Source of the DNA: Desulfobacterales bacterium
Lineage (GTDB): Bacteria; Desulfobacterota; Desulfobacteria; Desulfobacterales; JAUWMJ01
Direction: 5' to 3'
Assembly (NCBI GenBank): GCA_030613225.1
Contig: JAUWMJ010000033.1
Coordinates: 1-12,452, forward strand
Length of the DNA: 12,452 bases
The notes under the pieces were generated by a model, which saw nothing but the letters and a program-made list of their open reading frames with translations, did not search any database and was not told the DNA's origin. The translations under genes were made by a program, and so were the position numbers. This document shows positions 6,640 to 12,452 of the stretch, one piece after another; position 1 is the stretch's first letter; each line of letters starts with the position of its first letter.

Positions 6640-6697
6640 ATTTAATTGAATAATAAGCAAAAATAAATCTTGACAACCGAATAATAATCAATTAAAT
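6640..6697 (+). promoter_or_regulatory. Promoter and dyad operator of the Lrp operon
   Basis: TTGACA (6670-6675), a perfect -35 box, is followed after 16 bases by TTAAAT (6692-6697), a fair -10 box. It is flanked by a perfect 10-bp inverted repeat: ATTTAATTGA at 6640-6649 and TCAATTAAAT at 6688-6697. GAATAATAA is also repeated directly at 6648-6656 and 6679-6687, 31 bases apart, about three helical turns. Lrp/AsnC regulators commonly autoregulate by binding several AT-rich sites in helical phase, so this is a good candidate operator for the gene that follows. Confidence 0.6.
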
Positions 6698-6725
6698 GTA
6701 TATAAAACGAAATTATATAGAAATC

Positions 6726-7223
6726 ATGGACAAACTCGATAAAAAAATCTTAGAAGCTTTGCAGGCCAGCGGCCGTAAGAAAAATGCCGATCTGGCACGG
6801 GAGTTGGAAGTGGCCCCGTCGACCATGCTGGAACGGGTCCGTCGTCTCGAGAGCAGCGGCATTGTTAAAGGATACAGGGCCATCATCGACCCCGAAAAGC
6901 TGGGCCTGACCGTTCAGGCATTTGTATCGGTCAGCCTCTACCGGCATAATGCGGAACACATCCGAAAGTTCGAAGAGGGCATCCGGCGGATACCCTATGT
7001 GCGGGCCTGTTACCATCTGACCGGGCGATTCGACTACCTGCTTTACATTGCTGCCCGGGATCTCAACCAACTCGGCGTACTCGTTAAAAAGGAAATCGCG
7101 TCACTGCCCGGCTTCGGAAAGTCGGAAACATTTCTTGCCTTCTCCGAGGTCAAATCTGATGAAGGCTGGCCCATTGAAAACGATCTTTTTTCCAGTTCGG
7201 AGGAAAAAGGGCATGGAAACTAA
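6726..7223 (+). CDS. Lrp/AsnC-family transcriptional regulator
   Basis: A 165-residue regulator from ATG 6726. It begins in the family manner (MDKLDKKILEALQASGRKKN), with a winged helix-turn-helix (NADLARELEVAPSTMLERVRRL, then GIVKGYRAIIDPEKLGL) followed by the RAM effector domain (VQAFVSVSLYR, RACYHLTGRFDYLLYIAARDL, FLAFSEVKSD). Family members form octamers or dimers that sense amino acids through the RAM domain and control amino-acid metabolism genes. An in-frame ATG at 6696 would add ten residues but overlaps the predicted -10 box, so 6726 is preferred; neither start has a strong ribosome site. It is the first gene of the operon, 23 bases before panB, and is expected to control itself and the downstream genes in response to an amino acid such as leucine or valine. 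The ligand is inferred. Confidence 0.93.
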   Translation: MDKLDKKILEALQASGRKKNADLARELEVAPSTMLERVRRLESSGIVKGYRAIIDPEKLGLTVQAFVSVSLYRHNAEHIRKFEEGIRRIPYVRACYHLTGRFDYLLYIAARDLNQLGVLVKKEIASLPGFGKSETFLAFSEVKSDEGWPIENDLFSSSEEKGHGN

Positions 7224-7246
7224 CCCTAGAAAAAAGGAAAAGACAT

Positions 7247-8095
7247 ATGGCTAAGAAGAAAATGATACATGAATTCTATGAAATGAAGAAAAACGGCGAG
7301 AAAATCACCTTCTTGACCGCCTATGATTACCCCACCGCTCAATTTGCGGAAACAGCCGGTCTGGATATGCTTCTGGTTGGCGATAGCCTGGGGATGTGCG
7401 TATACGGCTACAGCGGAACGGTTCCGGTGGTCATGGACCAGATGATCTACCATGCCGATGCGGTCCGACGCGGAGCACCCAATACGTTTGTCATCGGAGA
7501 CATGCCTTTTATGGCCTACCAGAGCAGCATCGAAAAGGCAGTGGAAAATTCCGGGCGCTTTCTCAAAGAAGCCGAATGTGACGCCATTAAGCTGGAAGGT
7601 GGTGTTCGCATCGTTCCCCAAATCAAGGCCATCGTGGATGCCGGCATCGTGGTGATGGGTCATATCGGACTTACCCCCCAAAGCTCGGGCCAGCTTGGAG
7701 GTCACAAAGCCCAGGGGCGAACCGCCGAAACAGCCAAAATGGTTTATGAAGACGCGATAGCCGTCAGAGACGCCGGGGCTCAAATGCTTCTGGTGGAAGC
7801 GGTGCCACCCGAAGTTTGCGGCTTTATCACCAAGAAGCTGGATATTCCGGTGCTCTCCATCGGTGCGGGGCCGGATGCCGATGGCCAGTTATTGATCGTT
7901 TCAGACATGATCGGCCAGTTCCAGGCATTTACGCCAAAATTCGTCAAGAAATATTGCAACGTGGCAGACACCATCACAAAGGCTATGAAAACCTACTGCG
8001 AGGAGATTCGATCGGAAAAATTTCCGTCAAACGAGCATTGCTATGGCATGATCAAAGGGGAAGCAGATAAGTTTTTTAAGCTTATGAAGGAATGA
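7247..8095 (+). CDS. panB: Ketopantoate hydroxymethyltransferase (PanB)
   Basis: A 282-residue cytosolic TIM-barrel enzyme that transfers a hydroxymethyl group from 5,10-methylene-tetrahydrofolate to 2-oxoisovalerate to give ketopantoate, the first step to pantothenate and CoA. Metal and active-site residues are all visible: VGDS (Asp46, Ser47), GDMPFM (Asp85), KLEGG (Lys115, Glu117), GHIGLTPQ (His139) and LLVEAVP (Glu184). The length is close to the usual 260-280. Departures from consensus are GGHKAQGR for the usual GGYKVQGR and VLSIGAGP for IGIGAGP, pointing to a divergent subgroup. Its neighbours are not the usual panC/panD/panE but an Lrp regulator, an unknown gene and an aminotransferase, so it may serve a different 2-oxo acid. 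AAAGGA precedes ATG 7247. Family assignment is secure; true substrate less so. Confidence 0.92.
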   Translation: MAKKKMIHEFYEMKKNGEKITFLTAYDYPTAQFAETAGLDMLLVGDSLGMCVYGYSGTVPVVMDQMIYHADAVRRGAPNTFVIGDMPFMAYQSSIEKAVENSGRFLKEAECDAIKLEGGVRIVPQIKAIVDAGIVVMGHIGLTPQSSGQLGGHKAQGRTAETAKMVYEDAIAVRDAGAQMLLVEAVPPEVCGFITKKLDIPVLSIGAGPDADGQLLIVSDMIGQFQAFTPKFVKKYCNVADTITKAMKTYCEEIRSEKFPSNEHCYGMIKGEADKFFKLMKE

Positions 8096-8165
8096 CACGT
8101 CCATACAAGCCGGTTGGAGCGCAGAGGAAATTCCGATTTATCGTGGAAGTAAAGGAGGTAACATC

Positions 8166-9431
8166 ATGACAGACCTTAGAGATCGTATAAAAATATCCCC
8201 GGAACGGTTGGAGGAGATCAACGCTTTTTTGACCGACCCCAACAACGAACTTATCAGCCAGCTCCTGGAAGTGATCCAACGCTACGGTGATCCGGAGGAG
8301 ATCAATCGTAAAGCTAAAGAAGCCGGAGCCTTTGAGAACCTGACGGAACGTATGCGCCAGATCGATTCGCCCTATGTGAAAGACATCGAGTGGCTCGTCG
8401 ATCAAAAGGAAAAGAACGCCTTTGTTTCCATGCAGGAGTACTACGATAGGGTTCTGGGCGATCCTGCCGCTATGAAAAAGCTCAATCAGGAAAACAGGGT
8501 AACCCTGGAGATCAGTGCCCTGCAATACTTCCCCTGGTTGATTACCCAGGCCAAACAGGCCATTGAAAAGCGGGAGTTGATGCCGGGCCGTTACATTCGT
8601 GTTCGCAATATGAAGGAACAAAAGGAAGACAACGGTGATATTCTGGCCGTCGCAGCAGCCATGGAGGTGGTGGGCGCTACTTATGTTGAAACCCTGGACA
8701 CCAAGGGCACCGACGGTTCAAACGTCCATCTGGGTGGCCCGGAGACCATTACAGGTTATTTCGGCGGGGTGGGCCAGCCCAATGAATATCCTATTAAATG
8801 GTTAGACGAATATTTATATTATTACACCCAATATGGCATCCGTCAGGTGCTGAATATTAACTCCGGCACGGTTCTGGTGGGATATCTGCTGCACAAACTG
8901 GGAATCGACAATGAGTTTAAGATATCGGTCTATATGGGCAATGATAACCCCTATGCCATATTTTGGACCCTTTTGACCGCGCGGATGTTCTCCCGGGCCG
9001 ACGGGACAACTTCTCTGGTCGGTTTCAACCTGTCAAACTCGGTCAATAACAATACCATCCGCCAAACCGCCAAAATCCGAAAAGCCCTTGGATTTGAAAA
9101 AGAGGTCCGCATCGAGCATCATATTACAGAGACATACAAATCCATCGTGCGCCAGCCATACAACCGGAGGGACGAACTGGTGGAAGTGGCCCGGGAAGTT
9201 TCCAATATTGCGGCTAAACATGAAGGGGGAGAGCCTGATACCGAAGCCTCTCTTGAGCATCCTTCCGATATCCTTGAATACTTTATGGCCAAAGCCGATG
9301 TCTTAGACCAGGGATTAATGAATGCCCTGGAGCGCAATTACCTTGAAAAACATAAATCGTTGAATTTGACGGCAGATGCCCTTTCCAAGGCCGGAATCGG
9401 GGTGGTTTGCGCCTGGAACCTTCACAAATAA
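8166..9431 (+). CDS. Unrecognised 421-residue protein in the panB operon
   Basis: I do not recognise this family. ATG 8166 has one of the strongest ribosome sites here (AAAGGAGG). The first 135 residues look helical and charged. From about 140 to 325 short beta-like runs recur with helix-like stretches between them: RYIRVRNM (143-149), ATYVETLDTKGTDGSNVHLGG (171-191), QVLNINSG (227-234), FKISVYMGNDNP (251-262), TSLVGFNLSNSVNNN (282-296), VRIEHHITE (314-322). This suggests an alpha/beta, perhaps TIM-barrel-like, enzyme with polar residues at strand ends (for example Asp178, Asn259, His318, His319, Glu322). No signal peptide, membrane segment, P-loop, Rossmann GxGxxG or Cys cluster is visible; only one Cys, near the end (VVCAWNLHK). 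It lies 70 bases after panB and 27 before the aminotransferase, hence probably acts on the same 2-oxo-acid or amino-acid pathway. Confidence 0.85.
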   Translation: MTDLRDRIKISPERLEEINAFLTDPNNELISQLLEVIQRYGDPEEINRKAKEAGAFENLTERMRQIDSPYVKDIEWLVDQKEKNAFVSMQEYYDRVLGDPAAMKKLNQENRVTLEISALQYFPWLITQAKQAIEKRELMPGRYIRVRNMKEQKEDNGDILAVAAAMEVVGATYVETLDTKGTDGSNVHLGGPETITGYFGGVGQPNEYPIKWLDEYLYYYTQYGIRQVLNINSGTVLVGYLLHKLGIDNEFKISVYMGNDNPYAIFWTLLTARMFSRADGTTSLVGFNLSNSVNNNTIRQTAKIRKALGFEKEVRIEHHITETYKSIVRQPYNRRDELVEVAREVSNIAAKHEGGEPDTEASLEHPSDILEYFMAKADVLDQGLMNALERNYLEKHKSLNLTADALSKAGIGVVCAWNLHK

Positions 9432-9458
9432 AATCAATTTCTAAAAAAGGAGGCTGAA

Positions 9459-10667
9459 ATGATAGGACCCATAGAACAACGATATTCAAAAACAACCGCC
9501 TCCATGAGACACTCGTTTATCAGGGAAATCCTGAAGGTAACCAAGGGCATCCCGGGAATGATTTCATTTGCCGGTGGCCTGCCGAGCCCGGAATCCTTTC
9601 CTAAAGAGCTTCTGGCTGATCTCTTTTCCCGGGTCATCCGGGAGGAGGGGGACGAGGTCCTCCAATACGGCGCCAGCGACGGGGATAAGGTCTTTAAGGA
9701 AGCGATCAAGAAATTCGAAAATGTTCCCTACCTCTCCGATGAAGAGATCATGATTACCGTGGGTTCCACCAACGGCATTTACTATTTCACGCGAGCCTTG
9801 ATCGATCCCGGTGATATCATCGTTTGTGAGGCCCCGGGTTTTCCAGGTTCTCTTGCGGCCATGGAAGCGTGCGGTGCACGCATTATCGGCGTTGAAATGG
9901 ATGAATACGGCATGATTCCCGACCTGCTGCGGGATATCCTTGGCCGACTCTTAAAGAAAAATGAACCGGTCAAGTTTTTATACCTGATTCCGGAATTCCA
10001 GAATCCCAGTGGCCGGACCATGGATCTGGCGCGACGCCGTGCCATTATCGAAGTGGCCGAAGAATTCGATCTTCCGATCCTTGAGGACCAGCCGTACCGG
10101 GAGTTGCGCTACGACGGAAAACGGATAATCACTCTGTGGGAACTGGCCAGAACCGAATTTGATGATCCTAAGCTGGTAACCATCGCCAAATCCTTTTCCA
10201 AGATACTGGGGCCGGGATTACGACTGGGGTTTGCAGCCGGGCCACCGGAGATAATGGAGCCGATGGTCAAGTGGGCTCAAAAATCCACCGTAAGCCCTGA
10301 TTGCGCTACCCAGCGCGTGACCGCCCGCTTTATCGAAAAGGGCTATATGCAAGACCATATATCCAAAATTATCGATCTGTACCGCCCTCGCAGGGATGCC
10401 ATGCTCAAAGCCTTAGAGCTCCACATGCCCGATGGTGTCCAGTGGACCGTCCCTGAAGGGGGGATGTTCATTTGGGTAACCTTTGACGCAGACGTCGATA
10501 CCGACCGGTTGTTTGACCGCGCCATAAAAAATATGGTGGCCTTTATTCCGGGCAGCAAGTTTTATCCGGAAGGCACGGTAAAAACCAACGAGCTGCGGCT
10601 GAATTTCTCCTATGCCACCGAGGAGTTGATTCACGAGGGCGTGCAACGTCTGGCGCAGTTGCTATAG
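9459..10667 (+). CDS. PLP-dependent class I/II aminotransferase (LysN/Aro8-like)
   Basis: A 402-residue fold-type I aminotransferase with pyridoxal phosphate. The Schiff-base lysine is Lys248 in AKSFSKILGPGLRLGF; Asn182 in PEFQNPSG, Asp210 in ILEDQPYREL and Tyr213 contact the cofactor, and the substrate-carboxylate Arg is in NELRLNFS (about 380). The N-terminal motif ISFAGGLPSPESFP and QYGASDG are typical of the 2-aminoadipate/aromatic/valine-type subgroup (LysN, Aro8, MocR-like catalytic domains) without a GntR domain. It exchanges amino groups between amino acids and 2-oxo acids; the exact donor cannot be read. ATG 9459 has AAAGGAGG 6 bases upstream. Being the last intact gene behind panB, it could make or consume 2-oxoisovalerate or a related 2-oxo acid for PanB. 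Confidence 0.93.
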   Translation: MIGPIEQRYSKTTASMRHSFIREILKVTKGIPGMISFAGGLPSPESFPKELLADLFSRVIREEGDEVLQYGASDGDKVFKEAIKKFENVPYLSDEEIMITVGSTNGIYYFTRALIDPGDIIVCEAPGFPGSLAAMEACGARIIGVEMDEYGMIPDLLRDILGRLLKKNEPVKFLYLIPEFQNPSGRTMDLARRRAIIEVAEEFDLPILEDQPYRELRYDGKRIITLWELARTEFDDPKLVTIAKSFSKILGPGLRLGFAAGPPEIMEPMVKWAQKSTVSPDCATQRVTARFIEKGYMQDHISKIIDLYRPRRDAMLKALELHMPDGVQWTVPEGGMFIWVTFDADVDTDRLFDRAIKNMVAFIPGSKFYPEGTVKTNELRLNFSYATEELIHEGVQRLAQLL

Positions 10668-10710
10668 GAGATCGAGGAAGAAGAACTAATTTACTAAAAA
10701 CCTATCAGAA

Positions 10711-10782
10711 AAAGGAGAGATCATAAAAAATCGTTTTGGGAAACTGCTACCGAGACGACCTTTAGAGGGGGTGAATCACTGA
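10711..10782 (+). pseudogene. Possible decayed start of a fourth operon gene
   Basis: AAAGGAG (10711-10717) resembles the ribosome sites of the operon, but the codon at the expected start is ATA (10723-10725), not ATG. From it a 19-codon frame (KNRFGKLLPRRPLEGVNH) runs to TGA 10780-10782. It could be the stub of a lost gene, a peptide with a non-standard start, or chance. No homology is recognised. Confidence 0.25.
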
Positions 10783-10857
10783 TCAAAGTTTAACTCTTAT
10801 TATCCCCAAATTTATGTCAAGACATAATCACTAATCAAGGTTTTACCCTTATAATCC
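10774..10857. repeat. Two 32-bp imperfect direct repeats
   Basis: The segments at 10774-10805 and 10826-10857 match at 27 of 32 positions (pattern AATCACTrATCAArGTTT, then yCTTATwATCC) with no gaps. The 20-base spacer contains the palindrome ATGTC-AA-GACAT (10814-10825). They lie in the convergent gap between the aminotransferase and the antitoxin gene. Start-to-start distance is 52 bases, about five helical turns, so a protein-binding site is possible; a duplicated insertion footprint is another option. The rest of the gap (10858-10921) is AT-rich with no clear terminator. Confidence 0.6.
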
Positions 10858-10921
10858 GGTTTTAAAAAGAGTCAGCTTTATAAAATCCGAATTCATCTCA
10901 TTCAGATTTTTCTATTCATAA

Positions 10922-11242
10922 TCAATGAAATGTACTATTCATCAGAGATATTTTTGGCTCTATCGTTAGTTTAAAACCAAGGGAATTCAATATAATATCC
11001 AATGTTATTAATCTTGGATTGCCGTTCTTCGACAAGGTTCTATATAGACTTTGCCGATTCAGTTCTGTCTTTCTTGCAAGTTCGGTTATACCTCCTTGAG
11101 CACCTGCAACGGTTCTAATTGCTATAAGAAAAGCTTCAATATTTCCATCCTTTTCATATTCATCAAGGGACGCTTTGAGATATTCCGATGCCTCATTAGG
11201 GTCCTGCATTGTTTCTTTAACAAATTTTCTGTAATTTCTCAT
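10922..11242 (-). CDS. HigA-type antitoxin (addiction module, XRE-like)
   Basis: A 106-residue protein of the addiction-module antidote family (COG3636-type, HigA-2-like). The N-terminal half is helical (SEYLKASLDEYEKDGNIEAFLIAIRTVAGAQGG) and residues 51-90 form the helix-turn-helix (GITELARKTELNRQSLYRTLSKNGNPRLITLDIILNSLG, conserved in the family). Such antitoxins bind the RelE-like HigB/Gp49 toxin and repress their own operon. The start ATG (11242-11240) has AGGAGG just upstream and overlaps the toxin stop codon as ATGA, the usual toxin-first order. The antitoxin appears intact although its toxin gene is broken, so it is now an orphan. A short extension (SLMNSTFH) follows the conserved end. 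Confidence 0.88.
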   Translation of the reverse strand: MRNYRKFVKETMQDPNEASEYLKASLDEYEKDGNIEAFLIAIRTVAGAQGGITELARKTELNRQSLYRTLSKNGNPRLITLDIILNSLGFKLTIEPKISLMNSTFH

Positions 11243-11674
11243 GACATCCTCCTGCTAATATATTCATTCCAGTATTTTTTTGCTTTTTTAACATCCTTAG
11301 GGTTCGCTCAAAAATAAATTTACAATTTAGGGTGTCGAGGCGCCCGTATGACAAGGCACGAGGAGGGCGAATAGCTGGCCTATTTAACCGACGAGCAACG
11401 CAGTCATGCGGGATGAATCGGCTCAATAAAATGTGAAGTTATTTTTTAGCGAGCCCTTAGTTTGTGTTGATTTGTCCCCGCCACAAAGTAACAGAATAAT
11501 GGTATTGTCAATTTCACCATAATAAATTCGGTAACCCGGTCAAAAATGGAGCCTGAATTCAGAAACTCCCCCACCAATAAATTTGCAATCACCTAAATTA
11601 CCGGTTTCCACCTTATCAAGCTTCGCAAATACTCTGCCACGTTTCCTACTGTGGAGGATTGCGTCCGAATAAGC
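11239..11674 (-). pseudogene. Disrupted HigB/Gp49-type toxin gene
   Basis: On the - strand the frame reads SRKRGRVFAKLDKVETGNLG, then DCKFIGGGVSEFRLHF, PGYRIYYGEIDNTIILLLCG and GDKSTQTK. After an interruption it continues DVKKAKKYWNEYISRRMS to a TGA that overlaps the antitoxin start. This is the RelE-superfamily ribosome-dependent mRNase type found with HigA (Gp49-like, about 100 residues; the consensus has HFGPGYRVYFG and CGGDKSTQ). There are two lesions. A TGA (11540-11542) replaces the Gly codon of FGPGYR. A 155-bp element plus 5-bp duplication splits the gene after GDKSTQTK. Removing 160 bases leaves exactly 48 codons from the nonsense codon to the final stop, so the frame is restored. 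The N-terminus beyond about 11674 is no longer recognisable, and no in-frame start with a ribosome site was found, so the 5' limit is uncertain. Confidence 0.85.
11301..11455. mobile_element. 155-bp MITE with terminal inverted repeats and 5-bp target duplication
   Basis: The left end reads GGTTCGCTCAAAAATAAATT; the inverse of the right end reads GGCTCGCTAAAAAATAACTT, so the 20-bp termini match at 17 positions and similarity continues a few bases inwards. CTTAG is present directly outside both ends (11296-11300 and 11456-11460) as a target-site duplication. The interior is GC-richer than the flanks and encodes no transposase. The element interrupts the toxin gene exactly where the protein similarity breaks. 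It must have moved with a transposase supplied elsewhere; I do not assign a family. Confidence 0.88.
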
Positions 11675-11864
11675 ACATGTTTTGTCAAGCAGAAGTTTCG
11701 CCTTGCTTTTTCCTGCACGCCTTCTATAATGTTGGCAACGTTATGGAAAAACAGGAAAAATGCTGAAACAATTCAAAGCGATTTACAGGGCCTGGCGAAT
11801 AACGACAAAAGACCGACCACAAGATTTTGAGTCAGCCCTTGGCAGAAATGTCAGGGATTTTACG

Positions 11865-12237
11865 TTACTTTTTCTGGTAGTAATCTTTATATTTTTCTGA
11901 AAGGCTTTCGTACCTTATTCTAATTTCGATAACTATCGGACTCACTTCAAAAGGTTCAGCCAACGCATTCGAGGCATAAGACCAAAACTCGTGTGGAATG
12001 TATTCACTGCCTGAGAATCTGTTACGGTTTGACTCTAATAAATTGACACAATGTTCCTGAAGCGGCTTTGTAGGGACTAATAACTGACCAGCAAACCAGT
12101 TGGCTTGTGTCTCAAACCAACCTAATTCATTCCGTGGTCTGGATTGTAACCACTCCATAAATTCTTGTTCAGAGTCAAAATAAAGCCCTTCATATAGAGA
12201 TTCATGCATAGTTCAGGTACGTTGCATTGAATGTCAT
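11865..12237 (-). pseudogene. ImmA/IrrE-family metallopeptidase remnant lacking HExxH
   Basis: ImmA/IrrE (DUF955) zinc peptidases cleave repressor partners encoded next to them. The original start is probably ATG 12237-12235, overlapping the stop of the upstream XRE gene as ATGA, with MTFNATYLNY like the family N-terminus (residues before the first helix), but this frame ends at a TGA 12 codons in. From ATG 12209 in another frame a 114-residue piece follows: HESLYEGLYF (the stretch after the family's HELGH...LH), FETQANWFAGQLLVP (family consensus ExxANxFAxxLLxP, with Glu33 as the third zinc ligand region), and a VSPIVIEIRIR C-terminus. The roughly 80-130 residues carrying HExxH are missing. 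I infer an internal deletion with frameshift around 12209; the remaining ORF cannot be a functional peptidase. Confidence 0.75.
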
Positions 12238-12452
12238 CTTAATTCCTTTTTGAGTGCTTCCAGTAACTCCTGGATTCTTTCTTTTTCAATGCCCTCTTTT
12301 CTTATAGATCTAAAAAGTACTGGTACCTCGGCCATCAATTCTTTATTGGCAACGATGCCACTAGGAATTTTACCTGCACTAATGGTGGCTAAATCACAAA
12401 ACTCCAACCAGTCATCTGACCCTTCCTTGATGCCAAGTGCTGAAGCATACTG
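12234..12452 (-). CDS. XRE-family regulator/antitoxin, C-terminal part
   Basis: The gene is cut by the right window edge; 72 codons and the stop (12236-12234) are visible. The visible protein (YASALGIKEGSDDWLEFCD, GKIPSGIVANKELMAEVPVLFRSIRKEG, ending QELLEALKKELR) matches the region after the helix-turn-helix in a group of XRE-type regulators encoded directly upstream of ImmA/IrrE peptidases; the helix-turn-helix itself would lie beyond the edge. The pair usually works as repressor plus repressor-cleaving peptidase, in toxin-antitoxin or mobile-element control. The stop overlaps the start of the peptidase remnant, showing the former operon. The regulator fragment itself shows no damage. Confidence 0.7.
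   Translation of the reverse strand, partial: QYASALGIKEGSDDWLEFCDLATISAGKIPSGIVANKELMAEVPVLFRSIRKEGIEKERIQELLEALKKELR

Noticed and set aside
7226..7783. Long - strand ORF of 185 codons opposite panB
   Set aside because: Shadow frame of panB with no ribosome site and no family resemblance.
8082..8621. Long - strand ORF of 179 codons opposite the unknown gene
   Set aside because: Antisense shadow; the + strand frame has the strong ribosome site and operon context.
11726..11744. Dyad ATAATGTT-GGC-AACGTTAT upstream of the toxin remnant
   Set aside because: It could be a HigA operator, but the arms are imperfect and no convincing promoter or toxin start could be placed next to it. An integron attC site was also considered, but the core sequences do not fit.
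11760..11900. A 46-codon + strand ORF (MLKQFKAIYRAW...) ending in a hydrophobic stretch, with a weak AGGA upstream
   Set aside because: It overlaps the end of the peptidase remnant on the other strand, has no recognised relatives and only a marginal ribosome site; could be chance.

Overview
The window looks like a chromosomal segment from a deltaproteobacterium, most likely a Desulfobacterota/Desulfobacterales sulfate-reducer relative. This is inferred from the mixture of genes, strong AAAGGAGG-type ribosome sites, a lysine-rich small protein of a type I associate with that group, and short palindromic repeats between genes. No rRNA, tRNA or CRISPR array was seen, so the taxonomy is only an impression. 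All genes up to about 10.7 kb are on the + strand; everything after that is on the - strand.

Layout. (1) 1-910: the 3' part of an outer-membrane phospholipase A gene (pldA), then the remains of an L-cysteine desulfidase gene that has lost its middle and its reading frame. (2) 932-3161: a divergent phosphoglycerate kinase and an EamA-family transporter, followed by a hairpin and a repeat-rich spacer. (3) 3404-4744: a solitary, strikingly AT-rich radical SAM protein, probably acquired. (4) 4745-5262: a spacer with a large inverted repeat whose arms are octamer tandem repeats, then the long leader of a cold-shock gene. (5) 5263-6282: RNA-related genes: cold-shock protein with terminator, a 50-residue lysine-rich protein, and a half-size CvfB-like RNA-binding protein. 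(6) 6640-10667: an apparent four-gene operon: Lrp/AsnC regulator, PanB (ketopantoate hydroxymethyltransferase), a 421-residue protein I do not recognise, and a class I/II aminotransferase. Aminotransferase plus PanB suggests 2-oxo-acid/branched-chain amino acid chemistry under control of an amino-acid-sensing regulator, with the unknown protein as a candidate new enzyme. (7) 10922-12452, - strand: a graveyard of defence/toxin-antitoxin genes. An intact HigA-type antitoxin sits behind a higB toxin gene that is broken twice: by a nonsense codon and by a 155-bp MITE flanked by CTTAG duplications. Upstream is an XRE regulator (cut by the window edge) paired with an ImmA/IrrE peptidase gene that has lost the part encoding its zinc-binding HExxH.

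The best candidate for new biology is the Lrp-panB-unknown-aminotransferase operon (6.6-10.7 kb). The clearest sequence-level result is the MITE insertion in higB: removing the element and one copy of the duplication restores the reading frame exactly.
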